Under the pieces are notes generated by a model that had not been told where the DNA came from, ran no database searches, and worked only from the letters and a program-made list of their open reading frames with translations. This document shows, piece by piece, positions 42,359 to 52,562 of a stretch of 64,000 bases of DNA. The stretch's first letter is position 1. Every line of letters starts with the position of its first letter. Location: contig NZ_UGSP01000001.1 in the NCBI RefSeq assembly GCF_900454535.1, positions 104,501 through 168,500 on the forward strand, read 5' to 3'. The DNA is from Avibacterium avium. Lineage in GTDB: Bacteria > Pseudomonadota > Gammaproteobacteria > Enterobacterales > Pasteurellaceae. A program made the translations under genes and the position numbers.

Positions 42359-42778
42359 TTAAAATGGTACACCTGAAACAAGAATGATATTGGCATAAGG
42401 CGTACATTCGCCCGAACGTACTATGGCTTTGCTCTCTTGACTCAAGGTTTTAAATTCTTCGTGGGATACATAATCCACAGTAATTTCGTTATTTTGTTGT
42501 CGCGCTAATTGTTCAAGTTTCTGCAATAACGCTTGATGAATGCTCGGATTTTTGTGTTCAATTTCTTTGGCTAAAATCACTCGCTCCACAAAACATTCGC
42601 CTACTACGGCATCAAAAACCGATAAAAAACTCGGAATCCCTGCACTCAAAGCAAGATCTACGGTTTCCATTTCCACTGGAATGGGTAAGCCTGCATCACA
42701 GATTGTTAAAAAATCCGTATGCCCTAGCTGTGCTATTTGTAATGACAGCGGTGCATTCAAAATTCCTGTTTTCTTCAT
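42359..42778 (-). CDS. rbsD: D-ribose pyranase
   Basis: A 139-residue RbsD that converts ribopyranose to the furanose form used by RbsK. The start [22 protein letters not shown] carries the catalytic His at position 20, and the end [16 protein letters not shown] is conserved. It is the first gene of rbsDACBKR. Confidence 0.96.
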   Translation of the reverse strand: MKKTGILNAPLSLQIAQLGHTDFLTICDAGLPIPVEMETVDLALSAGIPSFLSVFDAVVGECFVERVILAKEIEHKNPSIHQALLQKLEQLARQQNNEITVDYVSHEEFKTLSQESKAIVRSGECTPYANIILVSGVPF

Positions 42779-42797
42779 ATTGCCTCCCTAAAAACCA

Positions 42798-42815
42798 TAT
42801 CGAAACGTTTCGATA
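42798..42815. promoter_or_regulatory. RbsR-type operator
   Basis: An 18-bp perfect palindrome TATCGAAACGTTTCGATA, 20 bases before rbsD. The central CG with AAACGTTT is the classic LacI-family operator form. RbsR encoded by the same operon is the obvious binder. Confidence 0.85.
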
Positions 42816-42866
42816 AAATAAAAATAAAACAACTTAATAAAATTTAAAAGAAAGAATATTTAAATT

Positions 42867-42882
42867 TGTGAACTAGCTCAAA
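42867..42882 (+). promoter_or_regulatory. CRP site between rbsD and the nucleoside hydrolase gene
   Basis: TGTGA, ACTAGC, TCAAA: one mismatch to TGTGA-N6-TCACA. It lies between the divergent units and could activate either or both. Confidence 0.65.
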
Positions 42883-42957
42883 AAATTTATCTTATCGCCT
42901 TAGCAAAACAAGAAAAAATGGAATAATGAATAAAATATTAATGTTAAGGAGAAAAAT

Positions 42958-43890
42958 ATGGGCAAAAAAATTATCTTAGATTGCGATCCAGGTCATGATG
43001 ATGCAATTGCTATGTTATTGGCTTACGGCAATCCCGAGATTGACTTATTAGCCGTTACAACCGTAGTTGGTAATCAAACCTTAGAAAAAGTATCTAATAA
43101 TGCGCTCGCAATCGCAGAAATTGCAAATATACGAGAAATTCCCTTTGCCAAAGGGGCTGATCGTCCACTTATCCGAGAAGTTGAGATTGCCCCATCAATT
43201 CATGGCGAATCTGGATTAGATGGCCCAACTCTCCCTAAACCTAGCCAATCTTTTCATTCTTCACACGCAGTACAACTTATTATTGATTTAGTTATGTCTC
43301 ACCCCGCTAAAACTATCACGTTAGTGCCCACTGGGGGACTAACCAATATTGCCCTTGCTGCACGTCTTGAGCCTAGAATTATCGAGCGAGTAAAAGAAGT
43401 CGTGTTAATGGGTGGAGGTTATCACACTGGTAATTGGAGCGCTGTAGCAGAATTTAACATAAAAATTGATCCAGAAGCCGCACACATTGTATTTAGTGCC
43501 GGTTGGCCAGTAACCATGGTGGGATTAGATCTGACACACCAAGCACTAGCTACACCAGATATTATTGAGCGTATTGCGCAAATTGGTACTAAACCAGCCC
43601 AATTTGTCGTTGAACTATTAGAATTCTTTGGCAAAATGTACAAACAAGCACAGGGCTTTGATGCGCCCCCTGTACACGATCCTTGCGCGGTAGCCTATGT
43701 TATTAATCCTAATTTAATTGAAACACAAAAAGTCCCTGTACATATTGAATTGACAGGTACGCATACGTTAGGTATGACAGTCGCAGATTTTCGCTATCCC
43801 CCAAAACCTTGCAACACTCAAGTTGCAACTAAGCTAGATCGTGAAGGATTTTGGGAGCTGGTAATTGATGCAATTAGACGCTTAAACTAG
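42958..43890 (+). CDS. Inosine/uridine-preferring nucleoside hydrolase
   Basis: A 310-residue IUNH-family ribonucleoside hydrolase. The calcium-binding DCDPGHDDA is at 8-16, MVGLDLTHQAL and the catalytic His in PPVHDPCAVAY follow. It cuts nucleosides into base and ribose. It is most like the Rih enzymes of E. coli, but the base preference cannot be read from sequence. Divergent placement from rbsDACBKR suggests a nucleoside-to-ribose route into RbsK. AAGGAG precedes the start. Confidence 0.92.
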   Translation: MGKKIILDCDPGHDDAIAMLLAYGNPEIDLLAVTTVVGNQTLEKVSNNALAIAEIANIREIPFAKGADRPLIREVEIAPSIHGESGLDGPTLPKPSQSFHSSHAVQLIIDLVMSHPAKTITLVPTGGLTNIALAARLEPRIIERVKEVVLMGGGYHTGNWSAVAEFNIKIDPEAAHIVFSAGWPVTMVGLDLTHQALATPDIIERIAQIGTKPAQFVVELLEFFGKMYKQAQGFDAPPVHDPCAVAYVINPNLIETQKVPVHIELTGTHTLGMTVADFRYPPKPCNTQVATKLDREGFWELVIDAIRRLN

Positions 43891-44031
43891 TCAAAATTAG
43901 GGAGATTTTGTACCGCACTTTTTATTTCCCTAGGAAAACGATTGCGAAATGTAAAAAATTCCTTGATTTCTATTTTGAATGTGGTATCAATAACAGCATT
44001 AAAAGCGGAATGCTTAAATCGGATTCAGACA
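43891..44031 (+). promoter_or_regulatory. ilv operon promoter region
   Basis: The spacer carries an uptake signal (43912-43920) and a likely promoter with TTGATT (43963-43968) and TATCAA (43985-43990), 16 bases apart. The transcript would start near 43997, just before the leader peptide. Confidence 0.6.
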
Positions 44032-44115
44032 ATGACAAAACTTTATTCTCTTATTGGCATTATTATTAACCTCGTGGTGGTGAACACTGCGGGGTTTTGG
44101 CTTGCTAACAAATAG
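44032..44115 (+). CDS. ilvL: ilv operon leader peptide
   Basis: A 27-residue open frame MTKLYSLIGIIINLVVVNTA then GFWLANK. It is dense in regulatory codons: four Ile (three in a row), four Leu and three consecutive Val. Ribosome stalling at these codons when charged tRNA is short would choose between antiterminator and terminator. Peptide, hairpins and position match the ilvGMEDA leader of enteric bacteria, but the peptide sequence is its own. Confidence 0.9.
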   Translation: MTKLYSLIGIIINLVVVNTAGFWLANK

Positions 44116-44180
44116 AATAAATTTATAACTCAATTTGTATATAGAAAGCCCCTCGCAGAGATCTTCGAGAGGCTTTTTTT
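44068..44180 (+). terminator. ilv attenuator
   Basis: Three alternative pairings are visible. Segment 1 AACCTCG (44068-44074) pairs with CGGGGTT (44090-44096) as the pause hairpin. Segment 2 CTGCGGGG (44087-44094) pairs with CCCCTCGCAG (44149-44158, with a 2-base bulge) as the antiterminator. Segment 3 AAGCCCCTCG (44146-44155) pairs with CGAGAGGCTT (44166-44175), with one mismatch, as the terminator before a T run. Confidence 0.88.
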
Positions 44181-44209
44181 ATAGCGATTAATAACCAGAA
44201 AGGTGGAAT

Positions 44210-45856
44210 ATGAACGGTGCAAGATTAGTAACGGAGTGCTTGAAAGCACACAATGTGGATATTGTATTTGGCTATCCAGGTGGGGCGATAATGCCAGTTT
44301 ATGATGCCATTTATGATTCGGGTTTGGAGCATTTGCTCTGTCGCAATGAGCAAGGCGCGGCAATGGCAGCCATTGGCTATGCCAGAGCCAGTGGGAAAAC
44401 CGGGGTGTGTATCGCCACATCAGGCCCAGGGGCAACCAATTTAATCACAGGATTAGGCGATGCCTTAATGGATTCCATTCCTGTGGTGGCCATCACCGGG
44501 CAAGTTGCTTCGCCATTGATTGGTACAGATGCTTTCCAAGAAGCCGATGTTCTGGGCTTATCCCTTGCTTGTACGAAGCATAGTTTTATTGTGCAAAGTA
44601 TTGATGAATTGCCAGAAATTATCGCCAAAGCGTTCCAAATTGCACAAAGTGGTCGCCCTGGCCCTGTGCTTATTGATATTCCAAAAGATGTGCAATTTGC
44701 CGAAACCGATTTGCAACCTTTCACGCTTCCTGTGGAAAAACCGACCGCACTTAATCCTGCAGAATTGGAAAAAGCGGTGGAATTATTGAAAAATGCCAAA
44801 CGCCCAGTGGTGTATGTTGGCGGTGGAGTGGGAATGGCGAACGCCGTACCAGCCTTGCGTGAGTTTTTAGCCACCACAGAAATTCCAAGTATTTCCACCT
44901 TAAAAGGCTTGGGCGCAATTTTGCCTGAAACCCCTTATTATATGGGAATGATTGGTATGCACGGCACCAAAGCCGCCAATTTAGCTACACAAGAATCGGA
45001 TTTATTATTAGTGTTTGGCGCGCGGTTTGACGATCGTGTAACGGGCAAATTAGACACCTTTGCACCGCACGCTAAAGTGATTCATTGTGATATTGATGTG
45101 GCAGAATTAGGCAAATTACGCCGTCCAGATGTGGCGTTGCGTGGTGATTTAAGCGAAGTTTTCCGTGCCTTAACAATGAAATTAGATTTGGCAGATTGGC
45201 ATAAAGAAATCAATAAGTTAAAACAAGATTTTGATTTCCGTTATGCTGAAAATCAAGGCAAACAACCCATTAACCCTTGGTGGTTGCTTAACACGGTTTC
45301 TAACCAAAAAGCGAAAAACGCCATTGTAGTTACTGATGTGGGGCAACATCAAATGTGGTCAGCACAGCATATGAAACATTATGCGCCTGAAAATTTCATC
45401 ACTTCAGCAGGCTTTGGTTCAATGGGCTTTGGCTTGCCAGCGGCGATTGGCGCGCAGAAAGCTCGTCCAAATGATGATGTCATTTTAATCACCGGTGATG
45501 GGTCATTAATGATGAATGTGCAGGAACTCGGCACAATTAAACGTGGCAAAACGCCGGTAAAAATCATTTTATTAGACAACCAACGCTTAGGAATGGTGCG
45601 TCAATGGCAAACCCTATTCTTCCAAGCGCGCCATAGTAATACGATTTTAGATGACAACCCTGATTTCGTGACACTTGCATCCGCCTTTGATATTAAAGGC
45701 GAGCGGATTGAATCTGGCGAAGAAGTGCAAGCGGCATTAGATCGCTTATTCCAAGCGGAAGGCGCTTATTTATTACATATTTGTATCCCAGCAGAAGAAA
45801 ACGTGTGGCCACTTGTGCCACCAAATGCCTGTAACGTGGATATGCTTGAAGAATAA
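44210..45856 (+). CDS. ilvG: Acetolactate synthase II large subunit
   Basis: A 548-residue thiamin diphosphate enzyme that forms acetolactate or acetohydroxybutyrate. The N-terminal [14 protein letters not shown] and the Glu in [15 protein letters not shown] activate the cofactor. The C-terminal metal/pyrophosphate motif is [12 protein letters not shown]. The frame is intact, unlike ilvG of E. coli K-12. It starts the ilvG-ilvM-ilvD-DUF1345-ilvA operon and lies 29 bases after the attenuator T run. Confidence 0.96.
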   Translation: MNGARLVTECLKAHNVDIVFGYPGGAIMPVYDAIYDSGLEHLLCRNEQGAAMAAIGYARASGKTGVCIATSGPGATNLITGLGDALMDSIPVVAITGQVASPLIGTDAFQEADVLGLSLACTKHSFIVQSIDELPEIIAKAFQIAQSGRPGPVLIDIPKDVQFAETDLQPFTLPVEKPTALNPAELEKAVELLKNAKRPVVYVGGGVGMANAVPALREFLATTEIPSISTLKGLGAILPETPYYMGMIGMHGTKAANLATQESDLLLVFGARFDDRVTGKLDTFAPHAKVIHCDIDVAELGKLRRPDVALRGDLSEVFRALTMKLDLADWHKEINKLKQDFDFRYAENQGKQPINPWWLLNTVSNQKAKNAIVVTDVGQHQMWSAQHMKHYAPENFITSAGFGSMGFGLPAAIGAQKARPNDDVILITGDGSLMMNVQELGTIKRGKTPVKIILLDNQRLGMVRQWQTLFFQARHSNTILDDNPDFVTLASAFDIKGERIESGEEVQAALDRLFQAEGAYLLHICIPAEENVWPLVPPNACNVDMLEE

Positions 45857-45881
45857 TAGAAAAGGAATTGTGGGGAAAATT

Positions 45882-46100
45882 ATGCAACAGTATGAATTAT
45901 TAATCCGCGCCAACAGACGCCCAGAAACCTTAGAGCGTTTATTACGCGTAATGCGTCATCGCGGTTTTGAAGTGATTAAATTACAAACTGAAAGCCAACA
46001 ACAAGAAATCACCTTGCACGTTGTAGTGCAAAGTGAAAGAGCGGTGGAATTATTGGTAAATCAATTAGTTAAATTGCCAGATGTGTTGGAATTAAAGTAA
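45882..46100 (+). CDS. ilvM: Acetolactate synthase II small subunit
   Basis: A 72-residue single ACT domain, MQQYELLIRANRRPETLERL and on, matching E. coli IlvM in its N-terminal ACT part but shorter at the C-terminus (E. coli has 87). It stimulates IlvG. The ATG at 45882 has GGGGA before it; a GTG at 45870 is also possible. Confidence 0.92.
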   Translation: MQQYELLIRANRRPETLERLLRVMRHRGFEVIKLQTESQQQEITLHVVVQSERAVELLVNQLVKLPDVLELK

Positions 46101-46148
46101 ACATTCGCTGCGAATGAGAAGTTTAAATGAATAAAAGTTGGAGAGATT

Positions 46149-47990
46149 ATGCCTAAATTACGTTCCGCGACCAGCACACAAGGTCGCAATATGGCAGGGG
46201 CGCGCGCGTTATGGCGCGCCACAGGAATGAAAGAAAATGATTTTGGTAAGCCGATTATCGCCGTAGTCAATTCTTTCACCCAATTTGTACCGGGCCACGT
46301 TCACCTAAAAGATATTGGACAATTAGTGGTGCAACAAATTGAGCAAGCCGGCGGTGTAGCAAAAGAATTTAACACCATTGCCGTTGATGATGGCATCGCA
46401 ATGGGACACGGCGGAATGCTGTATTCCTTGCCTTCTCGCGATTTAATCGCCGACAGTGTGGAATATATGGTAAATGCTCATTGTGCAGACGCAATGGTGT
46501 GTATTTCTAACTGCGATAAAATCACCCCGGGAATGTTGATGGCCGCGCTGCGCTTGAACATTCCAACAATTTTTGTTTCTGGCGGCCCGATGGAAGCGGG
46601 AAAAACCAAACTTTCTGATCAAATCATCAAGTTAGATTTGGTGGACGCTATGGTGCAAAGTGCGGATAAAAATGTGTCAGATTCTGATGTAGAAGCCATT
46701 GAGCGTTCAGCCTGCCCAACTTGTGGTTCTTGTTCAGGAATGTTCACCGCAAACTCAATGAACTGTTTAACCGAAGCCTTAGGCTTAAGCCTGCCGGGTA
46801 ACGGTTCTTGCTTGGCAACCCACAAAGATCGTAAACAGTTATTCTTAGATGCGGGCAAACAAATTGTTGAACTTTGCCAAAAATATTATCAGCAAGATGA
46901 TGAATCCGTATTGCCACGTTCCATCGCCACTAAACCTGCATTTGAAAATGCAATGAGCTTAGATATTGCAATGGGCGGCTCAACCAATACCGTATTGCAT
47001 TTATTGGCCGCAGCGCAAGAAGCGGAAGTGGATTTCACTATGGCAGACATTGACAGACTTTCTCGCCGCGTGCCTTGTTTAAGTAAAGTAGCGCCGAACA
47101 CTGCCAAATATCATATGGAAGATGTACATAGAGCGGGTGGAATTATGGCAATTTTAGGCGAGTTAGATCGTGCAGGATTGCTTGATAACCAAACTCGCAC
47201 CGTATTAGGTTTAAGCCTAGCTGAGCAAATTGCCAAATACGACATTATGCTCACTCAAGATGAATCCATTCGTGAATTCTATCGTGCAGGGCCTGCGGGT
47301 ATTCGCACCACTCAAGCCTTCTCACAAGATTGCCGTTGGGACAGCCTTGATGACGATCGCGAGAACGGTTGTATTCGTAGTAAAGCCTTTGCTTATAGCC
47401 AAGACGGCGGATTAGCAATGCTTTCCGGCAATATCGCCTTGGACGGCTGTATCGTTAAAACCGCGGGCGTTGATGAATCCATCTTAAAATTCACCGGCAA
47501 AGCCATTGTCTTTGAAAGCCAAGAAGATGCGGTAAACGGCATTCTTGGCGGCAAAGTGCAAGCAGGACACGTTGTGGTCATTCGTTACGAAGGGCCAAAA
47601 GGCGGGCCGGGTATGCAAGAAATGCTTTACCCAACCAGCTATTTAAAATCAATGGGCTTAGGCAAAGCCTGTGCGTTATTAACTGACGGCCGTTTTTCTG
47701 GCGGTACTTCAGGCTTATCTATCGGACACTGCTCGCCAGAAGCCGCGGCAGGCGGGACAATCGGCTTGGTGAAAGACGGCGATACCATTGAGATCGATAT
47801 TCCAAATCGCTCAATCCAATTAATGGTATCGGAACAAGAATTAAGCGCACGCCGCGCAGAACAAGATGCGAAAGGCTGGAAGCCAGCAAATCGTCAGCGT
47901 GAAGTGTCTTTCGCACTCAAAATGTACGGCTATTTCGCCACTTCAGCGGATAAAGGCGCGGTACGAGATCGCTCCAAATTAAGCGACTAA
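46149..47990 (+). CDS. ilvD: Dihydroxy-acid dehydratase
   Basis: A 613-residue [Fe-S] enzyme making 2-oxo acids for Ile and Val. The cluster cysteines lie in [11 protein letters not shown] and [13 protein letters not shown], and the C-terminal active-site part [18 protein letters not shown] is conserved. It follows ilvM directly; ilvE, found between them in E. coli, is absent here, and ilvC is not in the window. Confidence 0.97.
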   Translation: MPKLRSATSTQGRNMAGARALWRATGMKENDFGKPIIAVVNSFTQFVPGHVHLKDIGQLVVQQIEQAGGVAKEFNTIAVDDGIAMGHGGMLYSLPSRDLIADSVEYMVNAHCADAMVCISNCDKITPGMLMAALRLNIPTIFVSGGPMEAGKTKLSDQIIKLDLVDAMVQSADKNVSDSDVEAIERSACPTCGSCSGMFTANSMNCLTEALGLSLPGNGSCLATHKDRKQLFLDAGKQIVELCQKYYQQDDESVLPRSIATKPAFENAMSLDIAMGGSTNTVLHLLAAAQEAEVDFTMADIDRLSRRVPCLSKVAPNTAKYHMEDVHRAGGIMAILGELDRAGLLDNQTRTVLGLSLAEQIAKYDIMLTQDESIREFYRAGPAGIRTTQAFSQDCRWDSLDDDRENGCIRSKAFAYSQDGGLAMLSGNIALDGCIVKTAGVDESILKFTGKAIVFESQEDAVNGILGGKVQAGHVVVIRYEGPKGGPGMQEMLYPTSYLKSMGLGKACALLTDGRFSGGTSGLSIGHCSPEAAAGGTIGLVKDGDTIEIDIPNRSIQLMVSEQELSARRAEQDAKGWKPANRQREVSFALKMYGYFATSADKGAVRDRSKLSD

Positions 47991-48082
47991 ATAAAATGGC
48001 CGCACCTGTAAATCAAAGTGCGGTCGTTTTTTCGCGAATTTTTATAATTTCTGCCTAAATTTAGGCATACAAGGAAAGCAAA

Positions 48083-48760
48083 ATGCAAAAAATGCTAAAA
48101 CAGCATATTAAATTTTTCACCAGTTTGATCTTGGTGGTTCTCTCTTTTATGGCATTTCGCCTACTCTCGCAAGGCGATATTAGTACCGATCTCATTTATT
48201 CTTGGGATATGGGAATGAGCCTATATTTATTTTGGACATTTTGGACAATTCGCCAACAGCATCGTCATCGCGAGCAGATGACCGCAGTGCTACAAGAGCG
48301 CCAAGCAGGGACAAAAGCAATGTTCATCATCGTGAGCGTGATTATCGGTGCTTGTATTGTGGCATTGGTTCGCTTAGTGAGCATTGCGCAAAATCTTCCG
48401 CCAATGGAAAAAGCGTGGCATATCACTTTAGCGATTATTTCCATTTTCCTTTCTTGGTTGGTGATCCATATTCTGTTTGCTATTCGCTATGCTCATTTGT
48501 TCTATCACGCGAAAGTTAGCGGTGAACCAATGCCACTGCAAATTCCACAAAGCAATGGGCAAAATGGCTATCAAACCGAGCCAAATTACTATGATTTTAT
48601 CTACACCGCCTTGATTATCGGCACATCAGCACAAACGGCCGATGTGATGTTTTCTTCAAGAGCGGGGCGAATTTTGGGCGGAATTCACAGCATTGTCGCC
48701 TTTATTTTCAACGTAACCGTGCTTTCCTTATTAATTAACATTATTTCTGGTTTTATTTAA
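48083..48760 (+). CDS. DUF1345 family membrane protein
   Basis: A 225-residue inner-membrane protein with about five hydrophobic segments and the DUF1345 feature PNYYDFIYTALIIGTSAQTADV near residue 168. No function is known. It lies inside the ilv operon, 92 bases after ilvD and 10 bases before ilvA, with an uptake signal in the ilvD-side gap (48016-48024). It may be a passenger or have an unrecognised link to amino acid handling. Confidence 0.83.
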   Translation: MQKMLKQHIKFFTSLILVVLSFMAFRLLSQGDISTDLIYSWDMGMSLYLFWTFWTIRQQHRHREQMTAVLQERQAGTKAMFIIVSVIIGACIVALVRLVSIAQNLPPMEKAWHITLAIISIFLSWLVIHILFAIRYAHLFYHAKVSGEPMPLQIPQSNGQNGYQTEPNYYDFIYTALIIGTSAQTADVMFSSRAGRILGGIHSIVAFIFNVTVLSLLINIISGFI

Positions 48761-48770
48761 GGATAATAAA

Positions 48771-50318
48771 ATGACAACCCTTGCATTTAACAATCCCACT
48801 CCGAGCGGAGATGATTATTTAAAAACCATTTTGAAACTGGGATCTGTGGTGTATCAAGCCGCGCAAACAACCCCTTTGCAACCGATGGATAAACTTTCCG
48901 CACGGTTGCACAATCAGGTTTTAATTAAGCGTGAAGATCGCCAGCCTGTGCATAGCTTTAAATTGCGTGGCGCTTATGCAATGATCGCCGCCTTAAATGA
49001 TGAACAACGCCAAGCTGGCGTGATTGCGGCTTCTGCGGGCAACCACGCGCAGGGTGTGGCACTATCCGCCAAATTACTGGGCTTGAAAGCATTAATCGTG
49101 ATGCCACAAAATACGCCGAGCATTAAAGTAGATGCGGTGCGCCGTTTTGGGGGTGAAGTGCTACTTTACGGAGCAAACTTTGATGAAGCCAAAGGCAAGG
49201 CAATTGAACTTTCTAAAACTAAAAATATGACGTTTATTCCCCCTTTCGATCACCCTTTAGTGATCGCAGGACAAGGGACATTGGCACTTGAATTGTTACA
49301 ACAATCGTCCAACATCGACCGCGTTTTTGTGCCAGTGGGCGGGGGCGGCTTAGCCGCAGGGGTTGCCGTGCTAATCAAACAATTAATGCCAGAAATTAAA
49401 GTAATCGGAGTGGAAAGCAAAGATTCAGCTTGCCTGTATCACGCCTTAAAAGCGGGGCAACCAGTGGATTTAGAGCGAGTGGGCTTATTTGCCGATGGCG
49501 TGGCAGTAAAACGCATTGGCGATGAGACTTTCCGCTTATGCCAGCAATATCTTGATGATGTGGTGCTGGTGGACGGCGATGAAATTTGTGCCGCAATGAA
49601 AGATATTTTTGAAAATGTACGCGCAATTGCAGAGCCGTCAGGGGCAGTTTCGCTGGCAGGGCTAAAAAAATACGTCAAAGAAAATAATATTCAAGGGGAA
49701 ACCTTGGTGAATATTTTATCGGGCGCCAACCTGAATTTCCACACATTGCGTTATGTATCTGAGCGTTGCGAAATCGGTGAAAAACACGAAGCAATGCTTG
49801 CGGTAACCATTCCTGAAGAAAAAGGCAGCTTCTTACGTTTCTGCCATTTGCTTGGCGATCGTGCCGTTACGGAATTTAACTACCGCTATGCGGATCAAGC
49901 ACAAGCTTGCATTTTTGTCGGAGTGAGAATTCGTGGTGAAGATGAGAAAAATGAAATCATCGCGCAGTTGCAACAGCACGGCTATTCCGTGATGGATCTC
50001 TCTGATGATGATGTAGCGAAAACTCACATTCGCTATATGATCGGCGGACGCTCATCAAGTAAAGCCAAAGAACGCTTATACAGCTTTGAGTTTCCAGAAC
50101 AAAAAGGTGCGTTACTTAAATTCCTTGAAATGCTAGGCACGCACTGGAACATCTCACTGTTCCACTACCGCGCCCACGGCGCAGACTACGGCAATGTGCT
50201 TGCAGGCTTCCAATTAGATGAAAACGATGAAATTCGCTTCAACGCCCATTTGGAAGAATTAGCCTATACTTATCAAGACGTTACCAACAGCCCAGCGTAT
50301 AAGTATTTTTTGGGATAA
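48771..50318 (+). CDS. ilvA: Threonine ammonia-lyase, biosynthetic
   Basis: A 515-residue PLP enzyme that deaminates threonine to 2-oxobutanoate, the first step to Ile. The PLP lysine is K64 in HSFKLRGAY, and the phosphate loop is PVGGGGLAAGV. Two ACT-like regulatory domains at about 335-420 and 430-510 should bind isoleucine and valine for feedback control. It is the last ilv gene and is followed by a terminator. Confidence 0.97.
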   Translation: MTTLAFNNPTPSGDDYLKTILKLGSVVYQAAQTTPLQPMDKLSARLHNQVLIKREDRQPVHSFKLRGAYAMIAALNDEQRQAGVIAASAGNHAQGVALSAKLLGLKALIVMPQNTPSIKVDAVRRFGGEVLLYGANFDEAKGKAIELSKTKNMTFIPPFDHPLVIAGQGTLALELLQQSSNIDRVFVPVGGGGLAAGVAVLIKQLMPEIKVIGVESKDSACLYHALKAGQPVDLERVGLFADGVAVKRIGDETFRLCQQYLDDVVLVDGDEICAAMKDIFENVRAIAEPSGAVSLAGLKKYVKENNIQGETLVNILSGANLNFHTLRYVSERCEIGEKHEAMLAVTIPEEKGSFLRFCHLLGDRAVTEFNYRYADQAQACIFVGVRIRGEDEKNEIIAQLQQHGYSVMDLSDDDVAKTHIRYMIGGRSSSKAKERLYSFEFPEQKGALLKFLEMLGTHWNISLFHYRAHGADYGNVLAGFQLDENDEIRFNAHLEELAYTYQDVTNSPAYKYFLG

Positions 50319-50335
50319 GTTAAAACACAAAAAAG

Positions 50336-50369
50336 AAAAACCACCGCAACGAAAGTGCGGTGGTTTTTT
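50336..50369 (+). terminator. Terminator of the ilv operon
   Basis: The stem AACCACCGCA/TGCGGTGGTT with a short loop and a T run; the right side contains AAGTGCGGT. Uptake signals commonly double as terminators in this family. Confidence 0.88.
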
Positions 50370-50381
50370 CATTATTTTTAA

Positions 50382-50423
50382 TAAAAAAATCTGCTCTTTA
50401 AAAAACTTAACTTTAAAGAGCAG
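50382..50423 (-). terminator. Terminator of hup
   Basis: A 12-bp stem CTGCTCTTTAAA/TTTAAAGAGCAG and, in the leftward direction, a run of seven T directly after it. Confidence 0.9.
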
Positions 50424-50455
50424 ATTAAAATAGAATATTTAAATCAAACAATAAA

Positions 50456-50728
50456 TTATTTCAACGCGTCTTTTAATGCTTTACCAGCAACGAACGCAGG
50501 TACTTTAGATGCTGGGATTTGGATTTCCGCACCAGTTTGTGGGTTACGTCCTGTGCGTGCTTTACGCTCGCTTACTTTGAATGTACCGAAGCCGATTAGC
50601 TGAACAGCATCACCCGCTTTTAAGCTTGCTTCAATCGCAGCTAGAGTTGCTTCTAACGCTGCTTTAGCTTGTTTTTTGTTTAACTCTGCTGCACTTGCAA
50701 TTGCATCAATTAAATCCGTTTTGTTCAT
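50456..50728 (-). CDS. hupA: DNA-binding protein HU
   Basis: A 90-residue HU-family protein, [20 protein letters not shown], with the DNA-minor-groove arm region [20 protein letters not shown] and the intercalating Pro in NPQTG. It bends DNA and packs the nucleoid. Placement beside yjaG and hemE matches hupA of E. coli, so hupA is used, although the species may have only one HU gene. Confidence 0.95.
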   Translation of the reverse strand: MNKTDLIDAIASAAELNKKQAKAALEATLAAIEASLKAGDAVQLIGFGTFKVSERKARTGRNPQTGAEIQIPASKVPAFVAGKALKDALK

Positions 50729-50886
50729 AAATTAGTACCTTCTCTATTTTTTGATTAAATTAAGAGTGTTAGGATACGCCTAACGCCTAAGTCAATAATA
50801 AATACTGTATGCACAGTGTGGTAAAGAATAAATCAACTTCTATATAAAGCAAAGCAATAAATAGCAAAAATGTAATCTAAATCACA

Positions 50887-51477
50887 TTATTGACTAATTT
50901 CTATACCAATATTTGAGATTCCTTCTGCGCGAATTTCATTTTTAAGGGCTAAAATCAAGGAAACATCGCGTTCTTCGCACTCTCGCAGCGCACGGTAGAT
51001 CTGCCATTGCACATCTAATTCTTGTTCAATTTCTTCACTTGCTTTGAGTTCTTGCTCGGATAATTCGCGGTCTAAATTGGTTTCCAATAATCCGATAACA
51101 GTTTGTAAAGAAATCAAACTCACTTGTACGGCGTGCTCTAAGGTTTCACCTGCAATTAGGCTATGCAATAATTCAGAAAGTGCTTCGCAGGCCTCAATCG
51201 CTGGCACAACGCCGTAAAAATCATAATTGTTCACATCAGGGATAATTGCCTCAAATTTTTCGAGCTGATTATCAAAATTGATGTGGGCATCTTTCACGGT
51301 TAAATATTCCCAGGTTAAATTTAGAATATTTTGATAAATTCTGCTTTGCGCGGGCTGTTCCGTAACTTGGCAAAAAAGCTGAAAATTCGGCAACATTCGC
51401 TCACACAGGCACGCCATAAAAGTGAGATGTTGCCAACTAGCTAAATTTTCTAAGCGTTTATGAATAGGATTTCGCAT
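50887..51477 (-). CDS. yjaG: YjaG family protein (DUF416)
   Basis: A 196-residue, mostly helical, acidic soluble protein of unknown function. It starts MRNPIHKRLENLASWQHLTF; the family features NFQLFCQV and DVNNYDFYGVVPAIEACEAL are present. The order hup-yjaG-hemE-nudC is kept from E. coli. It begins 9 bases after hemE, so they share a transcript. Confidence 0.88.
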   Translation of the reverse strand: MRNPIHKRLENLASWQHLTFMACLCERMLPNFQLFCQVTEQPAQSRIYQNILNLTWEYLTVKDAHINFDNQLEKFEAIIPDVNNYDFYGVVPAIEACEALSELLHSLIAGETLEHAVQVSLISLQTVIGLLETNLDRELSEQELKASEEIEQELDVQWQIYRALRECEERDVSLILALKNEIRAEGISNIGIEISQ

Positions 51478-51486
51478 TGTTTATCC

Positions 51487-52551
51487 TTATTTGTGGTAAG
51501 GCTGAGAATATTGATGGATTGCGTCCACAAAAATTTTCGGGCTGATTTCTGGCACATCTTGATGAATACCGTGTCCGAGATTGAAAACGTGGCCACTGCC
51601 TTCGCCAAAATCCGCTAAAATCGACCGCACTTCTTGCTCAATGCGCGCTGGTGAAGCATAAAGCACGGAAGGATCCATATTGCCTTGTAGCGCCACTTTA
51701 TGCCCGATACGTTTTTTGGCGTCTGCAAGATCCACCGTCCAATCCAAGCCCACTGCATCACAACCAGTATTGGCGATATGTTCTAACCATAAGCCGCCAC
51801 CTTTGGTAAAGAGGGTAACTGGCACTTTGCGTCCTTCATTATGACGAATGAGATTTTCCACAATTTTCTGCATATATTGCAACGAGAACTCAAGGTATTC
51901 ACGATGAGCTAGCACGCCGCCCCAAGTATCAAAAATCATCACCGATTGCGCACCCGCTTTAATTTGTGCATTGAGATAAAGGGCAACGGAATCCGCTAAT
52001 TTGTCGAGTAACAAATGCAAGGTTTGTGGATCGGTATAAAGCATTTTTTTGATTTTTGTGAAAGCCTTGCTACTGCCCCCTTCTACCATATAGGTGGCAA
52101 GTGTCCAAGGGCTGCCAGAAAATCCGATCAACGGCACTTCGCCTTTGAGTTCACGGCGAATGGTGCGCACCGCATTCATCACATATTGCAATTCTTGTTC
52201 TGGATCAGGAATTAGCAAATTTTCCACCGCACTTTTATTTTCGATAGGACGCGCAAATTTAGGCCCCTCGCCTGCGCCAAAGCTCAAGCCTAGCCCCATT
52301 GCATCAGGAATGGTGAGAATATCAGAAAACAAAATGGCGGCATCTAAATCGTAACGGCGTAAAGGTTGTAGCGTTACTTCGCAAGCCAACTCAGCATTGC
52401 GGCAAAGGGACATAAAATCCCCTGCTTGCGCACGCGTGGCTTTGTATTCTGGCAAATAACGCCCTGCTTGGCGCATCATCCAAACGGGGGTCATATCCAC
52501 AGGTTCGCGCAAAAGCGCACGCAAATAACGATCATTTTTTAATTCAAACAT
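51487..52551 (-). CDS. hemE: Uroporphyrinogen decarboxylase
   Basis: A 354-residue TIM-barrel enzyme that converts uroporphyrinogen III to coproporphyrinogen III in haem synthesis. The N-terminal signature [15 protein letters not shown] (22-36) is present, and so is [13 protein letters not shown]. Its presence means this organism keeps at least part of the haem pathway, unlike haem-requiring H. influenzae, which lacks most of it. It is downstream of nudC by 11 bases. Uptake signals at 51624 and 52226. Confidence 0.97.
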   Translation of the reverse strand: MFELKNDRYLRALLREPVDMTPVWMMRQAGRYLPEYKATRAQAGDFMSLCRNAELACEVTLQPLRRYDLDAAILFSDILTIPDAMGLGLSFGAGEGPKFARPIENKSAVENLLIPDPEQELQYVMNAVRTIRRELKGEVPLIGFSGSPWTLATYMVEGGSSKAFTKIKKMLYTDPQTLHLLLDKLADSVALYLNAQIKAGAQSVMIFDTWGGVLAHREYLEFSLQYMQKIVENLIRHNEGRKVPVTLFTKGGGLWLEHIANTGCDAVGLDWTVDLADAKKRIGHKVALQGNMDPSVLYASPARIEQEVRSILADFGEGSGHVFNLGHGIHQDVPEISPKIFVDAIHQYSQPYHK

Positions 52552-52562
52552 CTTAAATTCCT

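Noticed and set aside
50803-50822. CTGT...ACAG sequence upstream of hup as a LexA box
   Set aside because: The half-sites are only 4 bases apart; LexA needs 8.
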